A stretch of DNA of 64,000 bases from Ganoderma boninense (GCA_002900995.3 CM035314.1:2515234-2579233), one strand, 5' to 3'; counted from the stretch's first letter, positions 11,610 to 23,323 are shown. Made by a program: numbers and translations. The notes: generated from the letters alone by a model not told the origin.

Positions 11610-13075
11610 TCGTTTGCTATGCTGTCTCGGAGGAAGAAACCTTCTCGGTTCTCGTCGCCTCGTCCGGCGTTTTTACCGCAGCAGTGCAGGTGAGCGTCAA
11701 CTGCTCAACTTCTTGGAGCTTCCCATATGTTTGCTTACCTGACGGGTGCCCTAGGACGGAAACTCCCTCTGGTTGTGCAACCACGAAGGAGCAGCCTGCT
11801 TCACGTTTGTCTGCGATGTTGATTTGCGGCGCTTTATGGGAGCCTTAGAATAGAAACGTCCTGACCGTCTTTCATACCGCCATGTAGTTGTGTTAGAGGG
11901 GAAAATGCGTAGATACAGCGTCGTTGATGTGGTTTACATCTTTGCTCCAGAACGTTCACGAAAAATGTAGTCTTCGTTTACTCAATTCCCTGATCTGCGC
12001 TGGCCTTTGAATCAACGCCCTCGTCGTCCACAGACTCCTCCGTGTTCACTTCCCAGTCTCGTTCCCTTCCTCGTTCCCTTCCTCCCTGTTCCCTGTTGAA
12101 ATAAATCACGGAGAAGGACGCTTTTTGCTCGCGTTGGAAGATGCCAGCGTAAATGCGCGGCGCATGGCGGGCCGCCCTCGCCGCTTCCCAGGCCGGCGCG
12201 CCGGGCCCAGCTCCACGGCTGGCGCACCCTGGACGAGCCTGCGACCGGAGCGCCTGCATGCCGTTCCCATGGCGCCTATTGCTTTGCGGCTCCTTGAAGC
12301 GGGTCTCCCAGCACTGAGCCAGCCTCCCTCGTCATGCCTTGTCGATCTCTCTCTCGCCTTCCTAGTCCGAACTGCCACCATGCTGTATTGTCATATTCTG
12401 GATTCAGAACACCTTGCGCCACAGGCTCCAGCTCCCTAGCTACTCAGCGATCGACGGCTTAGCAGGAGCCAAGTGCTAATTCAGAATTATCACCTCTCGA
12501 ACGTACATACAGCTAGACATCTTTCTCCCTAGACGAATGTATTGCTAATTCATTCTTCGCTCCCATCTAGTAACCTCTATGAATCTGCATGACGCTAGAA
12601 AGCCCCCCACACCCACCCGAGATTGCCTTCAGGCGCCCTACCCCCGTTGGCGTGCTGGTCGGGCACGACTTTAGATTTACACTCACGAGCAACTGCACAG
12701 CGGTCTTCCCTGAGCCTACCCTATTCCATGCACGGTGAGATGAGCCTTCGGTTCCAAACGCCTCGATGTTGCTAACCTCTGCGCGCCACCTGCAGGCTTT
12801 TCATTTATTTGCATTCCGAGCGAGCGTTCGTGTTCGCGATGGATGCTCGTCTGCCCTTACTTCTGCCACCGAGAGTCCACATCCCGCAACTTCCAGTCCG
12901 ACCTCGCCGCGGCCTCCTCCACAAGCGCGGGGGCTTCTCGCCATGCTCGCTGCGATTATTACGTGAAGGCACAAATCGTAGCATTGTGCGCACCAGTGGA
13001 GAAGCGCCATGCAATGAGCCAGATAGCAAGGGGCCACCGCGGAGGCGAACCGAGCTTAAGGGAATGCGATCAGAA
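11610..13075. other. spacer without a recognisable gene
   Basis: Several GC-rich ORFs overlap on both strands around 12.1-12.4 and 12.8-13.0 kb, but none shows a family motif, a consistent intron pattern or a good start context. I see no tRNA or other RNA gene. Confidence 0.4.
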
Positions 13076-13079
13076 GGTC

Positions 13080-13500
13080 ACCGCAGCGGACACGAGGCTG
13101 ACCAAGCGCTGTCGCGACAGGTGGCGGGGCCAGACAAACGGGGCGACAAGGCCGGAGGGAAGAGCGCGCGGTCGCAATGATGACGTGACAGGCAGCGAGG
13201 GGCAGACAAACGGGGCAATGGGACCAAACGGGGAAATGGGACGCTTTGAGGTCCGCAGGCGGAATGCGCGGTCGCGAGACTGGCGCGACAGGTGACGGGG
13301 CCAGACAAATGGGGCGGGCGGAGCTGCTTCTCCTTCGACCGCGTGGAGATCATCGACATCGTCGCGTTACGCTGGAGGTCGCCCGACCTGCTCGCCTGGT
13401 TCGTCTGCTTCGCTTGGTGCACGCCCTCATGGAAGGACCGAAGGTCGGAGGGAAGAGCGCGCGGTCGCGAGGCTGACGCGACAGGCAGCGGGGGGCAGAC
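13080..13500. repeat. GC-rich dispersed repeat, copy A (several subunits)
   Basis: Imperfect subunits contain GCGCGGTCGC, GAGACTGGCGCGACAGGTG and CCAGACAAACGGGGCGACAA. They recur at about 13100, 13190, 13265 and 13455. The same words occur at 43,310-43,430, so this is a dispersed family. Apparent ORFs here on both strands are repeat-derived. Confidence 0.7.
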
Positions 13501-13716
13501 AGGACCTACAACGCCGGTTTCTCCGCGAACTAAGAAAGCACGGTCAGAGACAAGGGACAGGACTGGTCTCAAAGAGTCTAGGAGTAGCAGGGACTCGAAA
13601 TGGGTATTCCGGGGGCAGAGAGGCGGATAAAGGAAGGTGCGCAGCATAAAACCCTGCTTTGCCTCGCCCGAATCTCGAGACCCATGCTATTAGGCTCTTT
13701 GGCTTCCAGGGAAGAA

Positions 13717-13723
13717 TATAAAT
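13717..13723 (+). promoter_or_regulatory. TATA box of the orphan-family gene
   Basis: TATAAAT lies 64 bases upstream of the ATG at 13787, with pyrimidine-rich sequence in between. This is the expected place for a fungal core promoter. Confidence 0.6.
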
Positions 13724-13786
13724 CGAGGGGGACGCCACGACTCCTTATCCAACGCAGCCATCTCCTCCGATATCTTGCGACTAACT

Positions 13787-14953
13787 ATGGCCACTCCGTC
13801 TCACCCTCCTGCTCCTGTTCCCATCTTTCTCAGTGGTTCGAAACCCGGTGTCTTCGATCCGACCCAGCCCGCTCGACTTCTCCGTTACCCCGACTCTACT
13901 CTCCATTTTGCCTTACTCAATCCCTCAGCTGGCAGCAGCCTGTCTCTCTCGGCGGATGCCCTCGCTCGCGCTAGTCGCATCGTCGTCGAAGTTCCCATGA
14001 CGAACGGTTTTGTCGCGAGGCCCAACTGGTTCTCCTTCGTGCCCAGTGCCATTCTCGCACCCGGTGTCGCGAGCGAAGGAAAGTGGCCTAGGGTCGTCGA
14101 CTACTGCGGGTGAGTAGACGTCTGTCGTCCATTCCATTTTGGATTCCGTCGCTAACGCCTCCCTTGTTCTTGCTCTAGGCAGCGGGTCGTTTGTGACCAG
14201 GACCAGTGGGACCTCCACAAGCTTGATCCCATGTACGAATGCTTTGTCCCCGCCACGGCCGAGCATCCCATCATTTCGAAGAAAATCTCTCTCCAGGGAG
14301 GGACGAATGTCTACCCGACCTCCGCCGCTTCGTCGACCTTCAACGAAGATCTGGCTTCCGGTGCTTCCTGCAAGTTCGTCTTCTTCACCCCTACCGCTGC
14401 TACTGCGTCCTCCCCCACCCCGCCAGCCGGGCCAGCCGGCTTCCGCACGCCTCAGCCAGGCCACGAACAATCCGCCACGGAAGACGCTGTTGCCCTGTTG
14501 GCTCTTCGTCCTGCTGATCCGCTTCTCGAACTCGAGCGTCTTCGGCGTAGGCAGGCTCAATATCAAGAGTGGATGCCCTGGACCCCGCATCGCGCGTTGG
14601 AACGGTACTTGGCGGTTTCAGAGCAGTTTGACAGCACTAGGTTCTCGTACGAGAACCCCGTCGACCCCTTCTTCATTCCTTGGCCAATCTTGCAGTCTCC
14701 GTTCGCGCTCAAAGTCAACCAGGTGGACTGGGAGATGGTCCAGGCCTTCTTCGATGAGGCCCGTCGCCAGATGAAGACCGAAGACTACAGGGCGTTCGTG
14801 ACGAAGAGCCAGAAGCGGTTCCACCTGGACCGCTGCCTCCTTCGTGGCGTCTTTAAGACTCACGACAGCGACCTGGGACAGGCTCTCGAGCGTGCATTCG
14901 TCAGGGTCTCGCAGGTTATCAACTCGATTCGCGACGAGTTCAGGGCCGTGTGA
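13787..14953 (+). CDS. compact orphan-family protein (365 aa)
   Basis: Two exons, 13787-14109 and 14179-14953, with a 69-base GT-AG intron. The frame closes exactly at 365 residues. The protein begins MATPSHPPAPVPIFLSG. The N-terminal part (FDPTQPARLLRYPDSTLHFA, then RIVVEVPM), the middle QDQWDLHKLDPMYECFVP and the C-terminal FFIPWPILQSP, VDWEMVQAFFDEARR and QKRFHLDRCLLRGVF all have counterparts in the minus-strand gene at 6651-10751. It lacks that gene's repeat insert and coiled coil. I do not recognise a known domain. The conserved C-terminus could be a protein-interaction or DNA-binding module, but this is a guess. It looks intact and is the better guide to what the family encodes. Confidence 0.8.
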
Positions 14954-15254
14954 TAGTTTTTCAGATCGACCTAGTTCTTCAGGCCGTCCAGAGTCTTCCA
15001 TTTCCTTCCGTCATCGTCTTTGCCTTCACTTATCCCATCCCAGAGTTACTTTCCATATATCTCTACCCTCGCTCCCTTCATCTACTGCCTGTTCTTTCTT
15101 ATATGAGCACTCGCGTTCATTTTCCAGCCGCTCGTTAGTCATCTTCTCTGATCCACCGCTCGTTTACCAGCCCCTCTATCCTACTTCCATATCTATCTGT
15201 TTAATAAAACAGTTGCTGCACAACTTTCCTAGAGACCTGATCTTAGAGGATATC

Positions 15255-16041
15255 TCAGAGGTGCTTGTAAGGGGGGACAGAGCGCGGCGGAGTGGATCGT
15301 CCGTCAAAGGGTGTAGCGCATGGCGACGGGGGTGCCGGTGAGTCGCGGCGGCGGGGGTAAGGCGCGATCTCACGCGCGGAAGGAGGCCAAGTCTGAGCGG
15401 AGTACAGCTCGACCTTCTTTTCCAGCGCCTTGACGTTGTCATAAAGCGAGATAGGAAGGAGGCTTGTTTTCCTGACCAAAATACTCGGGAACTGACGTAC
15501 GGTTCAACCTCGCCGGTGGAGTAGAAAGAGCGGCTGAGTCCTCGGTGGGAGTTGCCAGTGGTCTCGCCATCAGCTACAAAAGGACCGGGACCTCCGAGTC
15601 GGGGAACGAGCAGCAGACTCATCGCGAACGAAGATGCACATGGTCAAGAACTTACGGTTCCGACAGACAGTAATGGTGATCAGGGTCGACGGTAGAAAGG
15701 TCTTGGCCCTCTGGAATTGGTACCGTACTGTGGACGAGCGAGCGCCCTTCGCGCGCGCGCGCGTCTTCCTTCCCGCACGGGGCCTCAAAGGCCCTCACGC
15801 CCGACAAACGCGCCCAACCCACCGCTCCCCAGTGCTCTGGAAGAGGTGGCCCATACCTACCTCTTCCTCGCGCTCGTTTGGAACTGCTTGCCGCGTGGGG
15901 AGCTCGCGACATGCTTAGCCGCGCGGAGCTTCGGCCGCGCTCCGAGTCCGGTCCTCGGACCATCCCTCGGACCCAACGAGCCTGCGCCGCTCCTCCCACC
16001 TCTGGCGGCAGGTTTCCTGTAATCGCGGAAGCTAACCACAT
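15255..16041 (-). CDS. possible orphan gene, weakly supported
   Basis: Minus-strand open stretches join across plausible splice sites: a frame ending PIPEGQDLSTVDPDHHYC, with a donor at about 15654, followed by one reading SLLLVPRLGGPGPFVADGE, and a last one reading LPISLYDNVKALEKKVELYS. None matches a family I know. The start is undefined and base composition is GC-rich, so this may be noise. Confidence 0.25.
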
Positions 16042-16275
16042 GAGGAAGCGGGATGCGCTCAGTCACGGAACACCAACGGATGGAACTCTAAGTTCGCACC
16101 AACGATTGAGCAACGGGGAGATGTAAGCGGATCCGTCTAAGCTCGTTGAACTCCCCTTGTTCATTGGTATAGATTTACGACATTACAAACATCACAAACG
16201 AAGGCAGCCGGGAAAGAGAGCAGGTTGTGACGAAGATGGGCAGTGTCTACTGTCTCGTCAGGCCACCGTCAAGAT

Positions 16276-17619
16276 TCAGGCCTCCACGACGTCCATGAAC
16301 CGATCAGCGATGCGCTCCAGACGTCCAAGAGCCTAAGAATCGTAAGAACCTGCAATCTTCGGAAAAAAGACAACAAACTTACTTCATAAATGTCCATCTG
16401 CTGCAAGGACAGGCGCGAAAAGGCGCGGCCAGCATCCAGAAATCGGCTGACGGGAAACTCTTGACCCAGAAAACAAACAGGCGTAGACGAAGCGTCGTCA
16501 AGCTGTTCCAGCAGAGCCTGCAAGGGGGTCTTAACTAGAGAAGCATCCCTCTCCAGTTCAAACACTTACGGAGAACGACGCCATGATGGAGTCTTGAATC
16601 TCGCGTTGAACATCTAAACGTGCTGCGAGGTGACGAGCCTCATCTTCGGAGCCTACGAGGTGGACAGCTCGATCCTCGATTACTCTCCGTTCGTCCCACA
16701 GGGCTATCAACTGTCGCATAACGATTCTACCCCGGACAAGGTGCGCCTCTGGGAGGCTCGCTGAGAGCGAGTCGAGTAAAGGCTCTAGAGTGTCCTGGGA
16801 TCAGGAGTGGGTCAATGTGACTCAAGGAGTTCTAGAGAAACAACGCACTACGGGTAACTCTAAGATACTGAAGACGTCCTGACAGACTCCGAACTCATCT
16901 TGCCAGCGCGAAGAGTTTGATATGGTAAAGCCAACGGCGTCTCGGAGGGTAGGGATGTGGCCACGAAGGCGTTCAAGTCGGCCTGACTCGATCTCGGTTG
17001 TGGGGGGGACGGACAGCGTTAGAACCTCCATCTGAATATGCAGTTGGGTTCAGGACAGCGCAGACAGAACAAAACGTGAAGCGCATGTACAGCTGTGACC
17101 ATGTTCTGTAGCATATCAATCCGTCCAATAGTACTTCGGGCCCCGTCGACAAGGCATTTTGTCCGATCTGTCCCGCGGAACTCTTGAGCCACCGCGCGGA
17201 TTGTCTCCTTCGTCCTTCGCACCGTGGAGCGATATATTCCTGCGAGAATTCCTTCAAGTTGTTCGTTCCAGGTCTGTGGCGAACCTGAAATGCGAAGAGA
17301 CCGCAATGCGCTTCAATCGCGGTAGGGATTAGTTAGTGGCAACTGATATGAGCAACGGCGTCACGTACTCGCGTACTTGAGCATCCAGACTAGCAGCAGC
17401 GCGCTCTATGGCTATCGAAAAAGTTGGAAGTTCCACGTCGGGCATAGTGGTGGGGGTACGCGGGTGATAGTGGGTGATGGAGACAAGAGAGGACTTGGAC
17501 GAGAGGGGACTTGGCTCGCTTCCTACGAAACTCCCTTTGTCAAGGCCTGCACTTAGTAGCTGGACGCAGCGCTCGGGCGTCCCCGGTCGAGTCGCTTGCC
17601 CGTAATCTTGGCGACACAT
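16276..17619 (-). CDS. hypothetical helical protein
   Basis: Not recognised. The ATG at 17619 is followed by a Ser/Pro-rich leader and MPDVELPTFSIAIERAAASL. Later exons read NEQLEGILAGIYRSTVRRT, IDMLQNMVTA joined by a phase-0 intron to MEVLTLSVPPTTEIESGRL, then LEPLLDSLSASLPEAHLVRG, and finish with LERIADRFMDVVEA and a stop at 16276. Almost the whole protein is predicted amphipathic helix with regular Leu spacing, so coiled coil or a helical bundle is likely. Introns of about 50-60 bases join in frame. It lies beside the divergent paralog pair but shares no motif with it. Confidence 0.55.
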
Positions 17620-18227
17620 CGTCTACGACGCAGGTTTCTAGTACGGGTTACAACGACGATATTTACGTAGACGGGGCCTGTCCTTGAAATGGCAAGAACC
17701 AAAGAGTTTAGCGTCTTCCATGACCTCTCAGCGACAAGAAAACTGCAGATATTGACTTACGTTCGTAGTATTGACTCAGTTGCAGCCATTACGGCCGGTA
17801 CCCTACATCACTGCGAGCTAGCGACTGAAGAAGACTGGAATGAAGAAAGCTGCCAGCGGGGGAGGGCGAAATAAAGCAAGGCGGCCCTAACTCACCTGCC
17901 GAAAGCGAGTCGTGGTTGGGGCGAAGGGGACGGGCGCCTTCCTCTGAATCGCACCCAGCGGCCAGAAAGACGCCTCAGCAGGTTGAGCGCTGAGCGCTGA
18001 GCCCCGATTCCAGACGTAGGCTCACTTGGTATTGCACGCGTTCGTCTTCCCCGGTCTGGAGAAGCAAATCAATCGCTTACTACGCCGCGATTGAAACGCT
18101 TCCTGTGACGTTAATGCGCGGAGACGCTTTCACGTTACCTGCGTAGTATAATCGTACAAGCATAGATACTCAGACTAACAACACCCCGGTAAGGCGGCCC
18201 ATATCCGACCTGTCACACGCGCCAGGC
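17620..18227. other. spacer, no gene seen
   Basis: Short ORFs only. A small iteration GAGCGCTGAGCGCTGAGC near 17987 resembles one near 4675. No RNA gene is evident. Confidence 0.4.
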
Positions 18228-19000
18228 TCAAGGAGACCCGGCATCCGAAGCATACCCGGAATCTACGTCGCTATCTTCAGGCGTGACGAGCCCAGGCATG
18301 TTCAGTGACTCGTCATCGCTGTCCTGCAGGCTGTCAAACGGAGGGAGCTCGTCGACAGTGAGATTTTGAGACCGCGGGCCCGGGGAACCTGTGATTTGGA
18401 TTAATACGTTTTAACGCAGAGCTACTTGGGAGTGGGGACAACTGACCGTGAACCAACGGCGTCCGCCAGAGGAGCACGCAGCCCTGGTCCTGACTAAAGC
18501 ACGGCATGAGGCGAGAAAAAGGGACTGCATCAATCCTGCAACTGCGCGATGTAAGCTGTAGGTTTACAATACGGGCGCGGCAAGGTGCACCCACAAGTCA
18601 AAGGCCCTTCTGGTCACTGCTACGCGAAGTACGTCGTTGGAGGGACGGCCGTCCCCCCACCTATCTCTAGAGAACACATAGTCGCCTTCGCGGAGTGTGA
18701 GCCAACCGTCAGGGAGCCTCCGCGAAACCCCTGTCGTAGCCAGTCAGCCAGCAGCTACCCATGTTCAAGAACGTACTCACCGGCGGCCGATGCCGTTGAT
18801 GATGCAGTAGGCAATCGAGTCCTTCTGGACGTCTGGCGATCTTCCAAGAAGATATAGATGGTCCGCACGCCCTCAATTCCAGAAAGGCGTGGGTGGTCTG
18901 GAATTGAATACAGGGTCGGAAGCTGTGGATCTCTCCTCGCCAATTCAACGAGGGTCCAGTCTGGAGAAGGACAGAGCGGCTCAATCCGTCGGTCTGATTG
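18228..19000 (-). CDS. short paralog of the N-terminal domain of the TET/JBP-like gene
   Basis: Exons on the minus strand encode PDWTLVELARRDPQLPTLYS, GIEGVRTIYIFLEDRQ, then after an intron with donor at 18780 and acceptor at 18731, GWLTLREGDYVFSRDRWGDG and NDVLRVAV. These match, in the same order, EWKPVQLPASRDSRLPQLYT, VNTIYIYLQDTR and YVRLVPGDFIIARDMWGDG of the plus-strand gene at 19850. A last exon gives an acidic tail (DELPPFDSLQDSDDES) ending at 18228. The oxygenase half of the partner is absent, so this is either a stand-alone version of the domain or a truncated copy. The start codon is not resolved. The domain itself is unknown to me; RDxWGDG is its clearest motif. Confidence 0.5.
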
Positions 19001-19508
19001 GGAGAACTTAATGTCCTATACTTGGTCCTGTACTTGTGCATGGCAAATCAGGACGCACCGTGCTCACGACTGGAAGAAGGATCCTGTACGGGGAGAGGTC
19101 TGTAAACCATGCACAGGTCCATCGTTCGCTCTTGCATGAGTTCAAAACGCAAGGAGGGGACAAGAGCTGGAATGACGAACGGAAGCTTAATGCGAGAACG
19201 AAGGCTGCCTATATCATAGCATCGTCAGCTAAACGTCAAAGGTGGAGAGACCGGGCGGGCGGACCCAGGTCGACTCCAGGTCGTCGAGGAGCGCGAGGAA
19301 GCTCCAAATTTGGCGCAAGGGCGCGGCCGGCGTGAAGGTTGGCCCGATCCGGCGCGCGGCCCGATGAGAAGGATTTGCTTGCGCTTACCAGGTCCCGGTC
19401 ATGCCCATGTTGCGCCCATGCAGTATTTATTCACCGCGCAGGACATCCCGCTATAAGTGAAACCGGTGGCCTAGTCTCGCTATACTAGAGACTACGGCAG
19501 ACCGACTT

Positions 19509-19571
19509 CAGACGCCGAAACGCTTCCGCCCCTGAGCCAATTCGACGGGGGCGGAAGGCTTTCGGCGTCTG
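19509..19571. repeat. long inverted repeat (hairpin) between divergent paralogs
   Basis: Arm 19509-19532 pairs with arm 19548-19571 at 22 of 24 positions, with a 15-base loop. The arm begins CAGACGCCGAAA and ends CTTCCGCCCC. It lies between the minus-strand gene (starting near 19.0 kb) and the plus-strand gene at 19850, in the shared upstream region. Confidence 0.75.
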
Positions 19572-19849
19572 CTCAGCCCAGGTCTTGGAGCGACCGCCGT
19601 CTCCAAACCTCTCCAAACTCCCCTATGCTACCGCTCCTCCAACTTGTGCCGTCCGCCTATGTGCTTGAATGCCGGCGGGGCAAGCTTGGTCTGCCAGGAG
19701 TCCGCCAGGGAGGCTACCCCTCGACGCCCGTATCTGGATCTCCTACCGTCGCTCAATAACCTCTCCATCCCCTCGCTATCCTCCTCGCTATCCTCCTCAC
19801 CATCCCAAAGTTCTTCATCAGATCGCGTCCCAGCCCCAACACCGTCAAC

Positions 19850-22735
19850 ATGCCACCTCAAAGCAAGGGTACGCCTCTTCCCATCGATTTACGCGTTGAG
19901 GTTGTGAGGTTTTTTGGTACAAGTTCCCCGTCGCGAGGTCAGTACGTCTAGGGACATTCGTCGCGAACCTCTGCAACCAGCTCCGGAGTGGAAGCCTGTC
20001 CAACTGCCAGCATCTCGCGACTCCCGCCTTCCTCAGCTCTATACGGTTTCGTTGCATGCCCTGGTAAAGGGCCAGCAAGTCAATACGATTTACATCTACC
20101 TTCAAGACACCCGTTTGGAGACTATGGCAGCTTTCTATGACTACGTCTCCAGCGACACGTTTGTGTTGCCTGAGGGCACGGAGGCAGGTATTGACAAGTC
20201 AGGTATGTGCGTCACCTGCTCAAAATTTCTGTGCATATTGACCGTTCCTTTAGGGTACGTGCGCCTCGTCCCCGGTGACTTCATTATCGCACGCGACATG
20301 TGGGGCGATGGAAACGAGATTCACGACGTTGTCCAAGCTTTCATAGCTCCGAGGTAAGTCGCTTCATGCCATCCATTTCATCCGGAAGCTAAATGTCTGG
20401 CTGAACGCTTCTTGGTCATTAGCGACATCCTTGACGAAGGGGACGTTCGCGCGTTGACGGATGTCCGCGGGCGTATCCTGGGAGAACGAAAGGATCGTCG
20501 CCCGATAAGGCACAATTTGTGGACGGGCAGTGGACTGGCGGTATCGCATGGGAGAGAAGCGAGTACGCGCAATGCATTGGCCAGTCGGAGCGCTGCTACA
20601 CCCTCGCCCAGTCTTACCAGCACCAGAGGAATCTCGTCTCTCCTACGGCGGGGGCGAAAGTTGTGGATGCTTCCAAACCCTCTGCCCACCACAACATGCG
20701 CTCGGACGCTATACAGGTGAGCGGCAAATGTTAAATCTTCCCTGAGAACTCGGAACTCACTTTGAGCTGCTAGGCCGCGGCACCCATTGCTATCAAGGCC
20801 CTAGAGTACGGGCCTAGTGGGATGCCGCTGGCGCTGAAACAGCAGGCCGAGGCCACTAACATACCGCGAATTGGTTATGATGGAAATTACGCGTTCCCGA
20901 CGATGCAACTGAATATCTCCTCAACTAAGAGCGCGGACGCTCTCGAACGTAAGTTCGCCTGCGTCGACTGCATCGTACACTCTCTCACGACTTTTGAGTA
21001 GGACGCGAGTTCGAACAGGAGCTTGGGCAGTTCGCGGGAAACACATTGATAGTGGGGATTCATCAGGCGGGATGACTTGCATGATATCCATGGGTGACCT
21101 TGAGCATTCGGATGACCCCGGTTACTTTTATGCTCGCGGAGCTTGGCGCAGCAATCGGTGCGGATCAGTTAGCGTAGGCATCAATCGTGTCATTTAATCA
21201 CAACCAACAGCCCTCCGTGACCTCGTCCTGGTATGCTTTTGCGGGTTGCGTTTCCACGGGGGTTTTCCTCCGACCGCACGCGGCCAAGAGCCTGAACCCT
21301 GGTCGTATCGGTTTGTCATTGTGTGTTATCCTCCTAAGAGCATGCTGGATAGCACCGCATCTCTGGGGTTTGGCGCACTCACAAACGATGAACTATTCTG
21401 TCTTCCCTTTGAAATGACCAACCCATGGTAATTTCTTATTGACTTCGTTTGGATGGGTGCTAATGATGACCTCTGGGACAGGTATGATAATGTGTCCCCC
21501 GTCACCAGCGACGCAAATTGGCTTATGGATGGCCCAATGCTCACCTCAAAGGAGGAGTTTTTACGGTTTTTCTATCGCAGTTTTGTGCTATTGGGGTACT
21601 CATTTGGACGACAAGTCAATTCCAAGGTCGGGTTGAAGATGGACCTATCCCACTTGCGCGAGTGCTTCTACCTTGAGGATGGAGATCAACGGATCTACCC
21701 CGACCACTGGATCCTCCAGCCAGGATCCGATTCTTATGACCCAGCAGTCAAGTGCCGCCGCAGCGACGTATTCCCCAATTGGAAGGCTCAGAAGGAATCG
21801 TGCAGTCGGTTTATTTCGCGGATGGCCTATCTGGAACGTAAGCAATTTCGCTTCGTCTCTTGTGCCCCGACTGATGAAATGTATAGAACGTGGGCGAACC
21901 AACACGTGCTCCATAGACCACCGTCGTGGAAGGAAGGGTCGGGGTAAACACCGAGCGCGAGAAACACTAGCTCCTGACGAGTTAGATATCAACACAGGTG
22001 AGCTGCCCACTGTACACCACGAATAGGGCCGTCACGCCGCGTCGCGCAGTTACGTTATGTTCCCAATCCTCTCCCGAGACGAGACGATGCAAGACCCCAT
22101 CCAAGTGGAAGACGACAAATCGCAAGCGATCGCGAGGTGAGTACGGCTTTTCTTCATGTGCGCTTTGTCTAAGCTCCTCGCCCAGGCGGAGCGGAGGTGA
22201 CTGGGAGTGCGGCCTCCCTTCCCCCTCGACGGAGTCTGCGATTGATACGGCAGGTCAGAACGCTACCCGCGGGTAAGCTTATTGTCTCTCTATTCACGCG
22301 CTCTGAGGAAATGACAGAGCCATGAGGCGGGGAACCAGATGTGGGCGCGGGGGAGTCGGCCCTGTGCCACGACCGAAACGGTAACGGAACGTCTGAAGAC
22401 GAGGAGGTCGACATAGATGAGGTACTCAAATCCGGGAAGGACGACTCTGAGGACAGCTCAGAGGGAGAAGAATATGAACCGCCTGCTAAACGGCGACGTA
22501 CCGCGCCCAATGATGATGGTGAGCATATGACACCGTTGAGTCGTCGACTTCGGTGGCCCAATATTTTCCAGATGTCGTTACGACTGCGACTCGCGCGATG
22601 AGGTGGGCGTCGGGTTCGAATTTCTCTTGTCGTCGAAGTTCTCGCCTGGCAGGGAGATCGACGACTAATGTCGAACGGAGGGAAAGTAAATCACAGTCCC
22701 CATTGCCAGGTGTGACACAATCCCTGCGATATTAA
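19850..22735 (+). pseudogene. TET/JBP-like 2-oxoglutarate/Fe(II) oxygenase, frame-disrupted
   Basis: Several exons with short introns. The N-terminal domain (about 19915-20355) contains RLPQLYTV, NTIYIYLQDTR and GDFIIARDMWGDG. The catalytic-like part reads IGYDGNYAFPTMQLN, KHIDSGDSSGGMTCMISMGD, DPGYF, then MLAELGAAIG and CFCGLRFHGGFPP, followed by WSYRFVIVCYPP. The H-x-D of KHID, the later His of RFHGG and the Arg of SYRF fit the iron- and 2OG-binding residues of the TET/JBP family, which oxidises 5-methyl-pyrimidines in DNA and is expanded in Agaricomycetes together with KDZ transposons. The C-terminus is acidic, then basic (PPAKRRR, RRSSRLAG). KHID...PGYF lies in frame 21042 mod 3 while both flanks use 21004 mod 3, implying one lost and one gained base, and the next junction is also out of phase. 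Probably a decayed gene; family assignment is by motif only. Confidence 0.5.
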
Positions 22736-23099
22736 TGTCGAGATCTGATAAATAGGTTGTAGACGGCCGTAATACGACGAGCAGGAGTGGAATGGCGCAG
22801 TTAAGATCAGGTCGTGTACGGGGGATGCAAACTCCGAACAGTTAGTTGTCTTTAGCAGCTAGTGAACGGCATCTTATGGTTGGCATGTGAACAGTTCGGG
22901 TTGATGCCCCTGGGCAGAGTAGATTGATTACTTCGAACAACACCGCCGAGGTTTCGCCTGGTGAGCGGCCTCCAAGAAGGATCCGCGATGTGCTGAAAAT
23001 TTACTCCAAAGATGCCAATATGCAAGATTCCACGCAATCTGGAGGAGCCCGTCGTATGTATCCTTGGTCGAGATGATCGCCGCTCGCGCTCTAATTGAT

Positions 23100-23323
23100 C
23101 GGATGATTCGATAGCATATCAGGGCGTCCTGGAATGTTTCCAATTGGATAAGCTCCGTGCAGAGCGACAGTCTTTAGTGGCCGTCGCGCGTAACCTCGAG
23201 TCTCCCCCCGAGCAGCAGAAAATCACCTCAGCACTCCAAGACTATGCTGCTGCCTTCCTCGAAGATCGGCGCTCAGCGACGTTCGCTTCTCTTCTTTCGC
23301 GAATGTGGCCAGCCCATGCTGCG
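23100..23323 (+). pseudogene. host exon truncated by the KDZ element end
   Basis: After an acceptor at about 23114 the frame reads AYQGVLECFQLDKLRAERQ and EDRRSATFASLLSRMW, then PAHAA, and is cut where the repeat CACCAGTAG begins at 23324; the repeat supplies HQ and a stop. The exon looks like genuine coding sequence (helical, even codon use) whose remainder lies beyond the element or the gap. Function unknown. Confidence 0.45.

Noticed and set aside
22852..23143. Possible Tnp2 relic (LHIGIFG resembling LWHIGIYL)
   Set aside because: The match is only a few residues, in a short frame with no other Tnp2 motif nearby, so it is probably chance.
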